64,000 nt of DNA, from assembly GCA_024234365.1 (NCBI GenBank), contig JACKOK010000001.1:806001-870000 (forward strand), in the 5' to 3' direction. Shown here one piece after another: positions 50,539 through 59,027 of the stretch (position 1 is its first letter; each line of letters begins with the position of its first letter). Below the pieces are notes generated by a model. It had not been told where the DNA came from. It worked only from the letters and a program-made list of their open reading frames with translations, and made no database searches. The translations under genes were made by a program, and so were the position numbers. Source of the DNA: Pseudomonadales bacterium. GTDB taxonomy: Bacteria > Pseudomonadota > Gammaproteobacteria > Pseudomonadales > Pseudohongiellaceae.

Positions 50539-50681
50539 GGGATTTCTGCTGCGGCAAACTAATTTCCGCTTCCTTGCGACTATTCGCGTAAAGACATTAT
50601 CCTTGAGGCAAATCACCATCGGACCGAGCCTTTGACCCTTGCCGCCAACGCCGCTCCCTATTGCCCCCGGGATACCAGACC

Positions 50682-51269
50682 ATGAGCCTCAGTGAACAGG
50701 ACGAGGCCCTGATTCGTGCCGCGCTCGAGGGTTCTGCGCGCGCCTGGGAACGTCTCGTTCGTCGCTACGAAGGGCGTGTCTACAACTTTGCGCTGCGCCT
50801 GAGCGGCAATGAAACCGAGGCGCTGGATCTGATGCAGGAGGTCTTTCTGGGCGTCTTCCGCAATCTGCACCGCTTTCGTGGCGATTCCCTGTTCAGCACC
50901 TGGCTGTTCCGTATCGCTCATAACAAGGCGGTGGATATGAACCGGCGCAGATCCCTGCTGATGCCATTGTCCGCTCTGGGTGGTGCAGGGCAGACGGAAG
51001 AAGAGGTGCTCGAACATTTCCATGACGAGGCACATGAACAGAACCCCCAGGCATTGCTCGATACCGAACAGCGTAATGCCGGAATTGCGCAACAGCTTTC
51101 CCGCTTGAGCTGGGAGCAGCGTCTGGTGGTGGAGCTCAAGGTGTTTCAGTCCTGCACCTTCGATGAGATCGCCGAGATGCAGGATGTTTCCGCCAATACC
51201 GCAAAGACGCGTTTTTATACCGCAATGAAATTATTGAAGACCCAGATGGAGCAGACCCATGTCGTGTAA
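50682..51269 (+). CDS. ECF-type RNA polymerase sigma factor
   Basis: This 195-residue sigma factor has region 2 at about 15-85 (AWERLVRRYEGRVYNFALRL, then FLGVFRNLHRFRGDSLFSTWLFRIAHNKAVD) and region 4 at about 130-185 (LSWEQRLVVELKVFQSCTFDEIAEMQDVSANTAKTRFYTAMKLL). The ATG at 50682 has only a weak ribosome site. It overlaps the anti-sigma-like gene by 11 bases, so the pair is coupled. The stimulus and target promoters are unknown. Confidence 0.9.
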   Translation: MSLSEQDEALIRAALEGSARAWERLVRRYEGRVYNFALRLSGNETEALDLMQEVFLGVFRNLHRFRGDSLFSTWLFRIAHNKAVDMNRRRSLLMPLSALGGAGQTEEEVLEHFHDEAHEQNPQALLDTEQRNAGIAQQLSRLSWEQRLVVELKVFQSCTFDEIAEMQDVSANTAKTRFYTAMKLLKTQMEQTHVV

Positions 51270-51960
51270 TGAAACCGCCTACATCGTGGCCGCCAGTATT
51301 GATGAGAGTCTCCCGCTCGCACAGCGCCGCCAGCTGGATGCCCATATTGCCTCCTGTGCCGAGTGTCGCGATGCTGTGGCGGACACCCGGGACGGGATGG
51401 CGCATTTGCGACAGTGGCGGGAAGTGGCGGTGCCGCGGTGGCAGCGTATCCCCGAGAGCTTGAATGATGAGGGGCTGCGGGAAAAACTCCGGCGGGCACG
51501 GCCGCGTTTTTCGTTCTGGACGCAGTGGCTGCCATTGGCCACCGCCTGCATGCTGGCCGTGGCGGTGGTGCTGAACGTGCAGGTGCAGATCGGCGGCGAT
51601 GGGATGCAATTGAGCTTCGGAGGCAACTCACAGGCAGCGGATATCAGCGAGCAGCTGGCCCGGTTTGAACAGGCCCAGCGCAGTGCTCAGGAGCAGGCGC
51701 TGGAGCAATTGGTCACGCAGCTCGAGGCGCGCCAGGACAGCGCGAATCTGCGTCTGATGGAAACCATGCTGGAACAGTTCGGCAGCAGCACCGCACGCAA
51801 TATGGAACAGGTGCTGGCCTATTTCGAGGCGCAGCGGCAGCAGGACATGCAGTTGCTGCAAAGCAGCTATCAGCGCCTGGCCGACAGCGATTTTCAGACC
51901 ATCCGGTCGGTGCAGCAACTGGCAAACTATGTGCAGTATCAGGGCGGGCAACTGCAATGA
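51259..51960 (+). CDS. Membrane-anchored anti-sigma-like protein with zinc motif
   Basis: This 233-residue protein opens with a zf-HC2 type motif, H29-xxx-C33-xx-C36 in DAHIASCAEC, typical of anti-sigma factors that bind ECF sigmas. A single membrane helix lies at about 89-105 (WLPLATACMLAVAVVLNV). The periplasmic part (about 120-233) is strongly predicted coiled coil, rich in Gln and Glu. It probably holds the upstream sigma factor at the membrane until a periplasmic signal arrives. It overlaps the next gene by four bases. Confidence 0.85.
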   Translation: MSCNETAYIVAASIDESLPLAQRRQLDAHIASCAECRDAVADTRDGMAHLRQWREVAVPRWQRIPESLNDEGLREKLRRARPRFSFWTQWLPLATACMLAVAVVLNVQVQIGGDGMQLSFGGNSQAADISEQLARFEQAQRSAQEQALEQLVTQLEARQDSANLRLMETMLEQFGSSTARNMEQVLAYFEAQRQQDMQLLQSSYQRLADSDFQTIRSVQQLANYVQYQGGQLQ

Positions 51961-53006
51961 GCGAACAGAGAAAAAGAGAAGCAATAGCCCGCGGGTTTTC
52001 CCACACTGCGCTGGCATTGTTGTGTGCTGCGACAGGTGCCGTGCACGCACAGGAGGTAGCGCTGGACGAGATGCAGCGCAATATTGAAATCTTTTCCGGG
52101 GTGCTGCGCGAGGGGCTGGATCTGAACAGCCGCGCGGGTATTTTCAGCCCGTTGAACGGTTCGGTGCGAGGCACTTACTTTATGAAGCAGGGCGTGGTGC
52201 TGGACATCATCAGCCCCTTGGGTAACAGTCGTTCCAGTATCAATTGGCAGTCCCTGGAGGGTTCGCTGCAGCAACTGTCGGGGCAGATTTCCGAGTTTGT
52301 CAGTGCCAGGGCAAATTCCGCAGACCTGGCCTCCATGCGCGAGTCCATGGCCTTGTCGCTGCGCGCGGATGCGGCACGTGGCGCCTATGCCGAATTGCTG
52401 GAGCAACTGCGCGACACAGATTTTTCTGCCACGGTGGAAAGCGCGCTGAAAGAGGTGGCGGATTCCGCACGTTCCCTGCACCAGTGGGGGCGTATCGATG
52501 ATGCCCGTTTGCAGGAGATTAGCCGGGAGCTGGCGAGCATGCGTGAGGGCTTGAATGAGCGCGTGCAGACGCTGATGGCCTTGCGTGCCCAAGCCAGTGC
52601 GCAGGATTCATCCGTCATGGACGAGGCGCATCTGCAGCAGTTGCGCGAACGCGTGGAGCAATGGCGAGCCAGTATTGTGCCTTTGCAGGAGCAGGCTGCC
52701 AGCCGGGCGCGGGAATGGGTGGCACAGGCGGAGCAGGCCAGGCAGGAGCGGGAGCAGCAGTGGCTGGCCTCGCGGGCCGGTTTCGAGGCCAGCCTGTTCG
52801 AGCTGACGTGTAATTATTCTGCCGCCCTGCGCAGTCTGCCGGAGGATGAGCATCTGACCCTGGTGCTCAAGGGGCTGGGGGAGCAGAGCGGAACCCGCTA
52901 CCAGGATCGCATCCATGTGCTGGACAAGCGTGACATTCTGCGTTGCCAACAGGGCGATATCAGCCCCGCCGAACTGCAGGCGCGCGCCAGCACCTACAGT
53001 TACTGA
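51957..53006 (+). CDS. Exported coiled-coil protein of unknown function
   Basis: This 349-residue protein has a signal peptide ending VHA at about 31. The mature chain has an N-terminal domain (about 32-110; FSGVLREGLDLNSRAGIFSPLNGSVRGTYFMKQG) followed by long helices rich in Gln, Glu, Arg and Ala (about 110-290) and a C-terminal domain with two cysteines (LTCNY, LRCQQ). It is the third gene of the sigma/anti-sigma operon and may be the periplasmic sensor or an effector. No family is recognised. Confidence 0.75.
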   Translation: MSEQRKREAIARGFSHTALALLCAATGAVHAQEVALDEMQRNIEIFSGVLREGLDLNSRAGIFSPLNGSVRGTYFMKQGVVLDIISPLGNSRSSINWQSLEGSLQQLSGQISEFVSARANSADLASMRESMALSLRADAARGAYAELLEQLRDTDFSATVESALKEVADSARSLHQWGRIDDARLQEISRELASMREGLNERVQTLMALRAQASAQDSSVMDEAHLQQLRERVEQWRASIVPLQEQAASRAREWVAQAEQARQEREQQWLASRAGFEASLFELTCNYSAALRSLPEDEHLTLVLKGLGEQSGTRYQDRIHVLDKRDILRCQQGDISPAELQARASTYSY

Positions 53007-53012
53007 AACGGC

Positions 53013-53819
53013 CTACCAGGCAGGCCCTGTGATATTGGCATCGGCCGGCACGAACTGGCGGGCATCGTCTTCGGCCTGGTACAGCCGCGTGATCAGCAGC
53101 ATGACGCCCGCCACGTCCAGCAGGTCGGCATCACTCAGGGAGAGTTTGCGGCGAATGCGTTCACGCGTCATATAGGGGCGTCCATCCGCGCCGAAGTTGA
53201 GGAAGTTGAAGTCCTCGTCCTCGTCCCCCCAGTTGCTGGAGATCACCTCCTGACCTATGCGCCCGTCCAGACGGGCAAAGGGGTAGAACCAGCGTCCGCC
53301 GCGAACGCCCGCCTGGTAGGTGATGATCTGCCCGCCCGGGTAATACCAGGTTTCGTGTGCGCGGCGCAGGTGGAAGGTGGCCACCTGTCCGTTTGGCCAG
53401 AACACGGCCTCGCCACCATGTGTCCAGTGATAGCTCATGACCTGCCCGTTCGGATAATAAACGGTGGTGTCTTCCCCGGGGCGGGCCAGGAACAGCTGGC
53501 CGCCCGGGAAATACCAGGGCGAGTCGTACAGATCCCGCGAGATGCGAGTGCCGTTACCATAACGGGAGTCATAACGGGTGTCCCGGGTCAGAATCACCGA
53601 CTGACAGACGCGTCGATTGAGCTCTCTCAGCTCGTCCTGCATGCTCTGCAGTGCATGCGGGGCATCCGAATCGGCGGGCAGCAGCAAGTTCACCGCCACC
53701 ATTTTGGCCATGAATTCAACGGTGGCGCAGGCGGTGCTGAGCTTGTCTGAACCGCTCGTTTCGGCCCAGAGTGGTGGGCTGAGCAAGGTAGCGATGACAG
53801 CGAGTACACGGATCTTCAT
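53013..53819 (-). CDS. Exported protein with MORN-like YYPNGQ repeats
   Basis: The start at 53819 gives 268 residues with a signal peptide ending WA at about 18. Residues about 105-190 hold five short repeats: SPWYFPGGQLF, TVYYPNGQVMSYHW, AVFWPNGQVATFHL, ETWYYPGGQIITY and GGRWFYPFARL. The aromatic-Pro-Gly/Asn-Gly-Gln pattern is like MORN or toxin-type YD repeats. Two cysteines occur near residues 27 and 72. It converges on the coiled-coil gene, which ends 6 bases away. No function is known. Confidence 0.75.
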   Translation of the reverse strand: MKIRVLAVIATLLSPPLWAETSGSDKLSTACATVEFMAKMVAVNLLLPADSDAPHALQSMQDELRELNRRVCQSVILTRDTRYDSRYGNGTRISRDLYDSPWYFPGGQLFLARPGEDTTVYYPNGQVMSYHWTHGGEAVFWPNGQVATFHLRRAHETWYYPGGQIITYQAGVRGGRWFYPFARLDGRIGQEVISSNWGDEDEDFNFLNFGADGRPYMTRERIRRKLSLSDADLLDVAGVMLLITRLYQAEDDARQFVPADANITGPAW

Positions 53820-54091
53820 CTTGAGCCTCCAGGCGTATTCTCCCTTGTATTGGCGTTCATGATAGAAGTGTCCGCGTGAACGCAGCCTGAATCCCGTGCC
53901 AATTGCCTTGCCGGGCGATTGCACTGTTGGTATCCCCTCTGTTTATCTTATAGAATGCCGCGAGTGCCAGCCGGGAACTGCAAGGCCTGGATTTGCGCCG
54001 AATGGCGGCACGGCCGGCCTCTTGCCGGCATTTGCCTCAGCCTTAAATAGTCCCAAAAACAAAACGCAATGAGCGGTGGAAGGAGATAAAG

Positions 54092-54484
54092 ATGGACTGT
54101 CCGAAATGTAACGCCAAAATGGTTGAACGTACCGTTGAGGTACTCCAGGGATCGGTCACGATCGATCAGTGCACCAGCTGCAAGGGGCTGTGGTTTGACA
54201 ATGGCGAGGCGGAACTGCTCAAGAAGTCCTGGATGTCTGATTTCCTGGACAGCGGAGACCCGAGTATCGGCAAGACCTATAACCGTGTGCGTGACATCCA
54301 GTGCCCGCGTTGCGGCAAGGCAATGTCCAAGCTGACGGACAAGCGTCAGCCGCATCTGGAATACGAGGCCTGTGAAGAGCATGGCATGTTCATGGATGCC
54401 GGGGAGTTCACCGATTACAAGCACGAAACCCTGATGGACCTGTTCAAGGGCCTGGTTGCGTCGCTCAAGCGCGTCGGCAAGTAA
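54092..54484 (+). CDS. Zinc-ribbon protein (zf-TFIIB type), two ribbons
   Basis: This 130-residue cytosolic protein has two zinc-binding sites: C3-x2-C6 with C27-x2-C30 (QCTSCKGLWFDNGE), and C71-x2-C74 with C94-x2-H97 (EACEEHGMFMDAGE). The KGLWFDNGEAELL pattern is typical of the PF13453 family, of unknown function. A GGAAGGAGA lies before the ATG. It converges on the PHP gene. Confidence 0.88.
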   Translation: MDCPKCNAKMVERTVEVLQGSVTIDQCTSCKGLWFDNGEAELLKKSWMSDFLDSGDPSIGKTYNRVRDIQCPRCGKAMSKLTDKRQPHLEYEACEEHGMFMDAGEFTDYKHETLMDLFKGLVASLKRVGK

Positions 54485-54493
54485 GCCTTTCTG

Positions 54494-55345
54494 TTACAAG
54501 CTGCATCCCGGCCAGCCGGGGTGCAGCCAGATTGCCCTCTCCGCCAGTTCTCCCGGCAGGTGCCGGAAGCGTCCCACGTCCATCCACTGATTGCCCGGGT
54601 GATGAAAATCCGAACCGGTGGATGCCCAGAATCCGTATTCCAGGCACAGCGTCGCCAGATGCTGCATGCGTGCCGGGTCCAGATTGGAATAACTCACCTC
54701 CAGCCCGTCTCCCCCGGACTGGGCAAACTCGCCCAGCAGGCGGCGGAACTGCATTCTGCCGACCCGATAACGGGTGGGGTGAGCCATAACGGCCAGTCCT
54801 CCTGCCGCGTGCAGGGTGTCCACCGCCTCGCCGATGCTGCACCAGTGTGCGGCGCTGGCGATGCGGCCACGATCTCCGAGAAAGCGTTTGAAGGCCTGGT
54901 CCTTGCTCTTGACGATGCCACGGGCGATGAGGAAATCCGCCACGTGATTGCGGCTCAGGGAAGTGCACGGCAGGGTGTTCAGGTAATCCATCAGGCCGCA
55001 GTGCCCGGCTTTCTGCAGGTTCATGTCCATGGCCTGCATGCGTTCCCGGCGCAGTGTCTGCTGGCGCAGCAGCAATGCCTGCAGGCCCGGGTGGTCGATG
55101 TCGAAGCCAAGCCCCACGATATGAATCTCATGCCCCTCCCACAGGGTGGACAGCTCGACGCCCGCAATCAGGCGTGGTGTTTCCTGCGCCGGCGGGCATT
55201 CGCGCAGCAGGTGCAGCGCATCCGTGGAGTCGTGGTCGGTGATGGCGAGCCAGTCCACCTGCCGTTCCCGGGCGCGGGCAAGCAATGCCTGCGGAGACAG
55301 GGTTCCGTCGGAATAATGGGTGTGTGAGTGCAGGTCGGCGAGCAT
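54494..55345 (-). CDS. rnm: PHP-domain phosphatase (RNase AM / nucleoside bisphosphate phosphatase)
   Basis: This 283-residue PHP enzyme opens with LADLHSHTHYSDGTLSPQALL and has the second metal block AITDHDS and later VMAHPTRYR and TGSDFHHPG. This matches E. coli YciV/Rnm (RNase AM), which trims 5' ends of rRNAs and hydrolyses 3',5'-bisphosphates. The start at 55345 has AGGAG 8 bases upstream; the longer upstream frame has none. It is divergent from iscR. Confidence 0.92.
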   Translation of the reverse strand: MLADLHSHTHYSDGTLSPQALLARARERQVDWLAITDHDSTDALHLLRECPPAQETPRLIAGVELSTLWEGHEIHIVGLGFDIDHPGLQALLLRQQTLRRERMQAMDMNLQKAGHCGLMDYLNTLPCTSLSRNHVADFLIARGIVKSKDQAFKRFLGDRGRIASAAHWCSIGEAVDTLHAAGGLAVMAHPTRYRVGRMQFRRLLGEFAQSGGDGLEVSYSNLDPARMQHLATLCLEYGFWASTGSDFHHPGNQWMDVGRFRHLPGELAERAIWLHPGWPGCSL

Positions 55346-55423
55346 GCAGTGGGCTCCTGGAGGCCGGTTCACGCGGCCCGGCAAGAGTAAACGCTGGCTT
55401 TGCCCGAGTAAACCGCGAGGCTC

Positions 55424-55452
55424 ATAAAGTTGACTAAATCACTTAGGTATTT
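55424..55452. promoter_or_regulatory. Likely iscR promoter with IscR-like site
   Basis: ATAAAGTTGACTAAATCACTTAGGTAT lies 68-95 bases before iscR. The TTGACTAAAT core with a downstream GGTAT resembles the IscR type 1 sites found before iscR in other gammaproteobacteria and also gives a -35-like TTGACT. Autorepression by [2Fe-2S]-IscR is inferred. Confidence 0.55.
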
Positions 55453-55518
55453 CATACTTTCGCGCACCCGGTCAGTGCCTCAGGGCACTGTGAACAGGCC
55501 CCCGCAGAGGCAGGCTTC

Positions 55519-56016
55519 ATGCGCTTAACCACCAAAGGCCGTTACGCCGTCACCGCATTGCTCGATCTGGCGATTCACGCGAACGAAGGGCCGGTCAATC
55601 TGGCCGATATTTCGCAGCGCCAGGGAATTTCCCTTTCCTATCTGGAACAGTTGTTCGCTAAACTGCGCCGCAGTGAGCTGGTGAGCAGCGTGCGTGGGCC
55701 TGGCGGTGGATATCGTCTTGGCAAAAAAGCCCAGGCCATTCGTATCGCCCAGATTATCGATGCCGTCAACGAGTCAGTGGACGCCACGAAATGCAAGGGG
55801 CAGGGCAACTGCCAGCAGGGCGAGACCTGTCTGACACATCATCTGTGGCAGGATTTGAGCGAACAGATTCACGATTTTCTCTCCAGCATCAGCCTGGCTG
55901 ATCTTATTGAGCGCAATGACATCAAGCGCATCGCCCAGATACAGGATCAGCGCACGGGCGAGCTGGAGCAACCTGAGCTGGACGGCGCGCGCATCGCGGC
56001 CACCTTCCTGCAGTAA
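55519..56016 (+). CDS. iscR: Fe-S-dependent Rrf2-family regulator IscR
   Basis: This 165-residue regulator has a winged-helix DNA-binding part (about 1-80, MRLTTKGRYAVTALLDLAIH) and the Fe-S ligands C92, C98, C104 and H107, at the same positions as E. coli IscR. It senses Fe-S status and normally represses the isc operon. It lies 47 bases upstream of iscS, as in other gammaproteobacteria. With the scaffold genes missing, its target list here may differ. Confidence 0.95.
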   Translation: MRLTTKGRYAVTALLDLAIHANEGPVNLADISQRQGISLSYLEQLFAKLRRSELVSSVRGPGGGYRLGKKAQAIRIAQIIDAVNESVDATKCKGQGNCQQGETCLTHHLWQDLSEQIHDFLSSISLADLIERNDIKRIAQIQDQRTGELEQPELDGARIAATFLQ

Positions 56017-56063
56017 ACCCGCTTTGTCACATCGCTGACCTTGCCGCGGGTAGAGGAGACAAT

Positions 56064-57224
56064 ATGCACAATCCCATCTATCTGGACTATGCCGCTACCA
56101 CGCCTGTGGACCCGCAGGTTGCCGAGCGTATGGCGCAGTGTCTGACGCTGGACGGGAATTTTGGCAATCCGGCCTCCCGCTCCCATCTGATCGGGTGGAA
56201 GGCCGAGGAGGTCGTTGAGGAAGCGCGGCGTCAGGTTGCCGATCTGGTGAGCTGTGACCCAAGAGAGATTGTGTGGACCTCTGGGGCAACCGAGTCCGAT
56301 AACCTCGCCATCAAGGGAGCCGCGCATTTTCATCGCGATCGCGGACGTCATCTCGTCACCTCCCTGATCGAACACAAGGCGGTGCTGGATACCTTCCGGC
56401 AGCTGGAGAGAGAAGGCTTCGAGGTCACCTATTTGCGCCCGGATACAACGGGCATTGTGTCACCCGAAGCGCTGGAGAGCGCCCTGCGGCCGGACACCAC
56501 GCTGGTCTCGCTCATGCATGTGAACAATGAGCTGGGCAGTGTGAATGATATAGCGGTACTGGGTGGGCTTGCCCGCGCACGCGGGGTGCTGTTTCATGTG
56601 GATGCCGCGCAGAGTGCGGGCAAACTGCCCATCGATCTTTCCGCTTTGCCGGTTGATCTGATGTCCTTCTCTGCACACAAGGTCTATGGTCCCAAGGGCA
56701 TGGGGGCGCTCTATGTCTCCCGTAAGCCCCGGGTGGATATCGAGGCGCAGATTCACGGCGGCGGGCACGAGCGCGGCATGCGTTCGGGTACGCTGGCGAC
56801 CCACCAGATTGTGGGGATGGGCACTGCATTTGCACTGGCACAGGCGCATCTGCAGGAAGAAACAACACGCTTGTGGCAGTTGCGTACCCGTCTGTTGGAG
56901 GGGGTGCTGGCGCTGGATGGCGTCACCCTCAACGGGCCGGCGCGTCAGACGGTGCCCGGCATTGTGAACCTCTCGTTTGCAGGCGTGGACGGCGAATCCC
57001 TGTTGTTGTCCCTGCGTGAGATCGCCGTATCCTCCGGCTCGGCCTGCACCTCGGCGACCATGGAGCCCTCCTATGTGCTGCGTGGAATCGGCCTGCCCGA
57101 TGCGCTGGCGCAAAGTGCCCTGCGCCTGTCCATGGGGCGCTTCACCACGGAGCAGGATGTGGACGCCGCGATCGGGAGTCTGCGCCGCGCCGTCACCGGT
57201 TTGCGCAGTCGCATCAGCGCCTAG
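56064..57224 (+). CDS. iscS: Cysteine desulfurase IscS, lacking the usual C-terminal tail
   Basis: This PLP enzyme takes sulfur from cysteine. H104, K206 (SFSAHKVYG) and the persulfide C328 (SSGSACTSATMEPSYV) sit exactly where they do in E. coli IscS. The chain ends at residue 386 (RSRISA), about 18 residues short of the E. coli protein; the missing tail is part of the surface that IscU binds. The next gene is ndk, with no iscU in between. It may serve tRNA thiolation or SUF-type assembly, not an ISC scaffold. Confidence 0.94.
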   Translation: MHNPIYLDYAATTPVDPQVAERMAQCLTLDGNFGNPASRSHLIGWKAEEVVEEARRQVADLVSCDPREIVWTSGATESDNLAIKGAAHFHRDRGRHLVTSLIEHKAVLDTFRQLEREGFEVTYLRPDTTGIVSPEALESALRPDTTLVSLMHVNNELGSVNDIAVLGGLARARGVLFHVDAAQSAGKLPIDLSALPVDLMSFSAHKVYGPKGMGALYVSRKPRVDIEAQIHGGGHERGMRSGTLATHQIVGMGTAFALAQAHLQEETTRLWQLRTRLLEGVLALDGVTLNGPARQTVPGIVNLSFAGVDGESLLLSLREIAVSSGSACTSATMEPSYVLRGIGLPDALAQSALRLSMGRFTTEQDVDAAIGSLRRAVTGLRSRISA

Positions 57225-57288
57225 CCGCAACGGTATGTGCTCCACGCAGGACTGAGGCAAACGGCAGGCTCAGCCCCCTAAAAATCCG

Positions 57289-57317
57289 TATAATTACGCG
57301 CTATTACCGCGTATAAT
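57289..57317 (+). promoter_or_regulatory. Promoter region of ndk, two TATAAT boxes
   Basis: TATAAT occurs at 57289-57294 and again at 57312-57317, both flanked by GCG runs (CGTATAATTACGCG and CGTATAATGCGCGG). The downstream box lies about 43 bases before the ndk ATG. This points to a promoter of its own for ndk, independent of iscRS. Confidence 0.6.
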
Positions 57318-57359
57318 GCGCGGTTTTCTGAACTTGTAACCGGTATGGAGCTAAACCGA

Positions 57360-57788
57360 ATGCCAATCGAAAGAACTTTGTCCATTATCAAACCCGATGC
57401 TGTTGCCAAGAATGTGATCGGCGAGATCTATTCCCGCTTTGAAAAAGCCGGCCTGAGCGTTGTTGCCTCCAAGATGGTACGTCTGACCGACGAGACAGCT
57501 GGTGGCTTCTATGCTGAGCACAGAGAGCGTGGTTTCTTCCCCGATCTGATCGCGTTCATGACCTCCGGTCCTGTCATGGTACAGGTGCTGGAAGGCGAGA
57601 ATGCCGTGGCAAAGAACCGTGAACTGATGGGGGCAACCAACCCGGCAGAAGCGGCTCCGGGCACCATTCGCGCGGATTTCGCCAAGTCCATCGACGCCAA
57701 TGCGGTGCACGGCTCTGACTCTGCTGCCTCCGCTGCGCGCGAGATCGCCTATTTCTTCAGCGCAACAGAGATCTGTGCCCGCGGCTGA
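57360..57788 (+). CDS. ndk: Nucleoside diphosphate kinase
   Basis: This 142-residue enzyme balances NTP pools. It begins PIERTLSIIKPDAVAKN and has the phospho-histidine H117 in NAVHGSDS. The ATG at 57360 is preferred since GGAG lies 10 bases upstream and homologues begin here; an ATG at 57345 is less likely. In Pseudomonas the same gene follows the complete isc operon. Confidence 0.97.
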   Translation: MPIERTLSIIKPDAVAKNVIGEIYSRFEKAGLSVVASKMVRLTDETAGGFYAEHRERGFFPDLIAFMTSGPVMVQVLEGENAVAKNRELMGATNPAEAAPGTIRADFAKSIDANAVHGSDSAASAAREIAYFFSATEICARG

Positions 57789-57820
57789 GCCGTGAGGTCG
57801 CGGCCCTTGTGGAGCCTGTC

Positions 57821-59005
57821 ATGAGCAGCGAAGCGAAAACCAATCTCCTCGGACTGAGCCTGCCGAAAATGCAGGCTTTCTTCGCAGAGCTGGGCGAAAA
57901 GCCCTTTCGCGCCACCCAGACCCTGAAGTGGATACACCAGCGGGGTGTGGTGGATATCGATGAGATGACCGATATCAGCAAGGTGCTGCGGGAGAAGATG
58001 AAAGCGGTGGCCGAGATCAGGCCGCCGCTGATTACCCAGGAGCTGCGCTCCAGCGATGGCAGCTGCAAGTGGATTGTGCAGGTGGCCAGCGGCAGCAGTG
58101 TCGAGATGGTGTTCATTCCCGAGGCCGGGCGAGGCACGCTGTGCGTCTCCTCTCAGGCCGGATGCAGTCTCGACTGCAGCTTCTGCGCCACCGGCAAGCA
58201 GGGTTTCAACAGCAATCTCAGCGCGGCTGAAATCATTGGCCAGTTGTGGTGGGCAAACAAGAAACTGGCCGGCTTCGGGGTCAAACCCGCTGCAGAATGG
58301 AACGAGGAGGGGCGTGCCCCGCAGAATTCCCGTCCGGTGAGCAATATCGTGATGATGGGCATGGGCGAACCCCTGCTTAATTTCGATAATGTCATGGACG
58401 CACTGAGCCTGATGATGGAAGACCAGGCTTATGGCCTGTCCAAGCGCCGCGTCACCATCAGTACCTCCGGTGTGGTGCCGGCTCTGGACCGTCTGAAGGA
58501 CTATACCGACGCCTCTCTGGCCATTTCCCTGCACGCGCCCAACGACGAGTTGCGCAATGTGCTGGTGCCGATCAATCGCAAATACCCGATTCAGGAGCTG
58601 CTGCGCAGTGCAGCAGACTATATGAGCACTCTGGGGGAGCGGCGTGTGCCGGTCATTGAGTACACCCTGATTGCCGGGGTGAATGATCATCGCCAGCATG
58701 CGCGTGAGCTGGCACAGCTTTTAAAGAATTTTCCCTGCAAGATCAACCTGATACCGTTCAACCCCTTCGCCCAGTCCGATTACCGCCGTCCCAGTGCGTC
58801 CTCGGTTAGCAACTTCCGGCAGATTCTGCAGGAGGCGGGCTACACGGTGACGGTACGTACCACCCGTGCAGACGACATCGGTGCCGCCTGTGGTCAGCTG
58901 GTGGGAGAGATCGGAGACAACACGCGGCGCAGCGAGCGTTATGCCGAAGCCCGGCGCATCCGTGTCATCACGGAGCAGGGCAGTGGCGTGACGCCCGTGG
59001 CATGA
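57821..59005 (+). CDS. rlmN: Dual-specificity RNA methyltransferase RlmN
   Basis: This 394-residue radical-SAM enzyme methylates A2503 of 23S rRNA and A37 of some tRNAs. The cluster cysteines are C115, C119 and C122 in CSLDCSFC; a cysteine near 363 (GAACGQL) is the second catalytic one. The ATG at 57821 with GGAG upstream is preferred to a GTG four codons earlier. The 35-base gap from ndk suggests a shared transcript. Confidence 0.96.
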   Translation: MSSEAKTNLLGLSLPKMQAFFAELGEKPFRATQTLKWIHQRGVVDIDEMTDISKVLREKMKAVAEIRPPLITQELRSSDGSCKWIVQVASGSSVEMVFIPEAGRGTLCVSSQAGCSLDCSFCATGKQGFNSNLSAAEIIGQLWWANKKLAGFGVKPAAEWNEEGRAPQNSRPVSNIVMMGMGEPLLNFDNVMDALSLMMEDQAYGLSKRRVTISTSGVVPALDRLKDYTDASLAISLHAPNDELRNVLVPINRKYPIQELLRSAADYMSTLGERRVPVIEYTLIAGVNDHRQHARELAQLLKNFPCKINLIPFNPFAQSDYRRPSASSVSNFRQILQEAGYTVTVRTTRADDIGAACGQLVGEIGDNTRRSERYAEARRIRVITEQGSGVTPVA

Positions 59006-59027
59006 CAGCAAGGACAACGGGAACATC

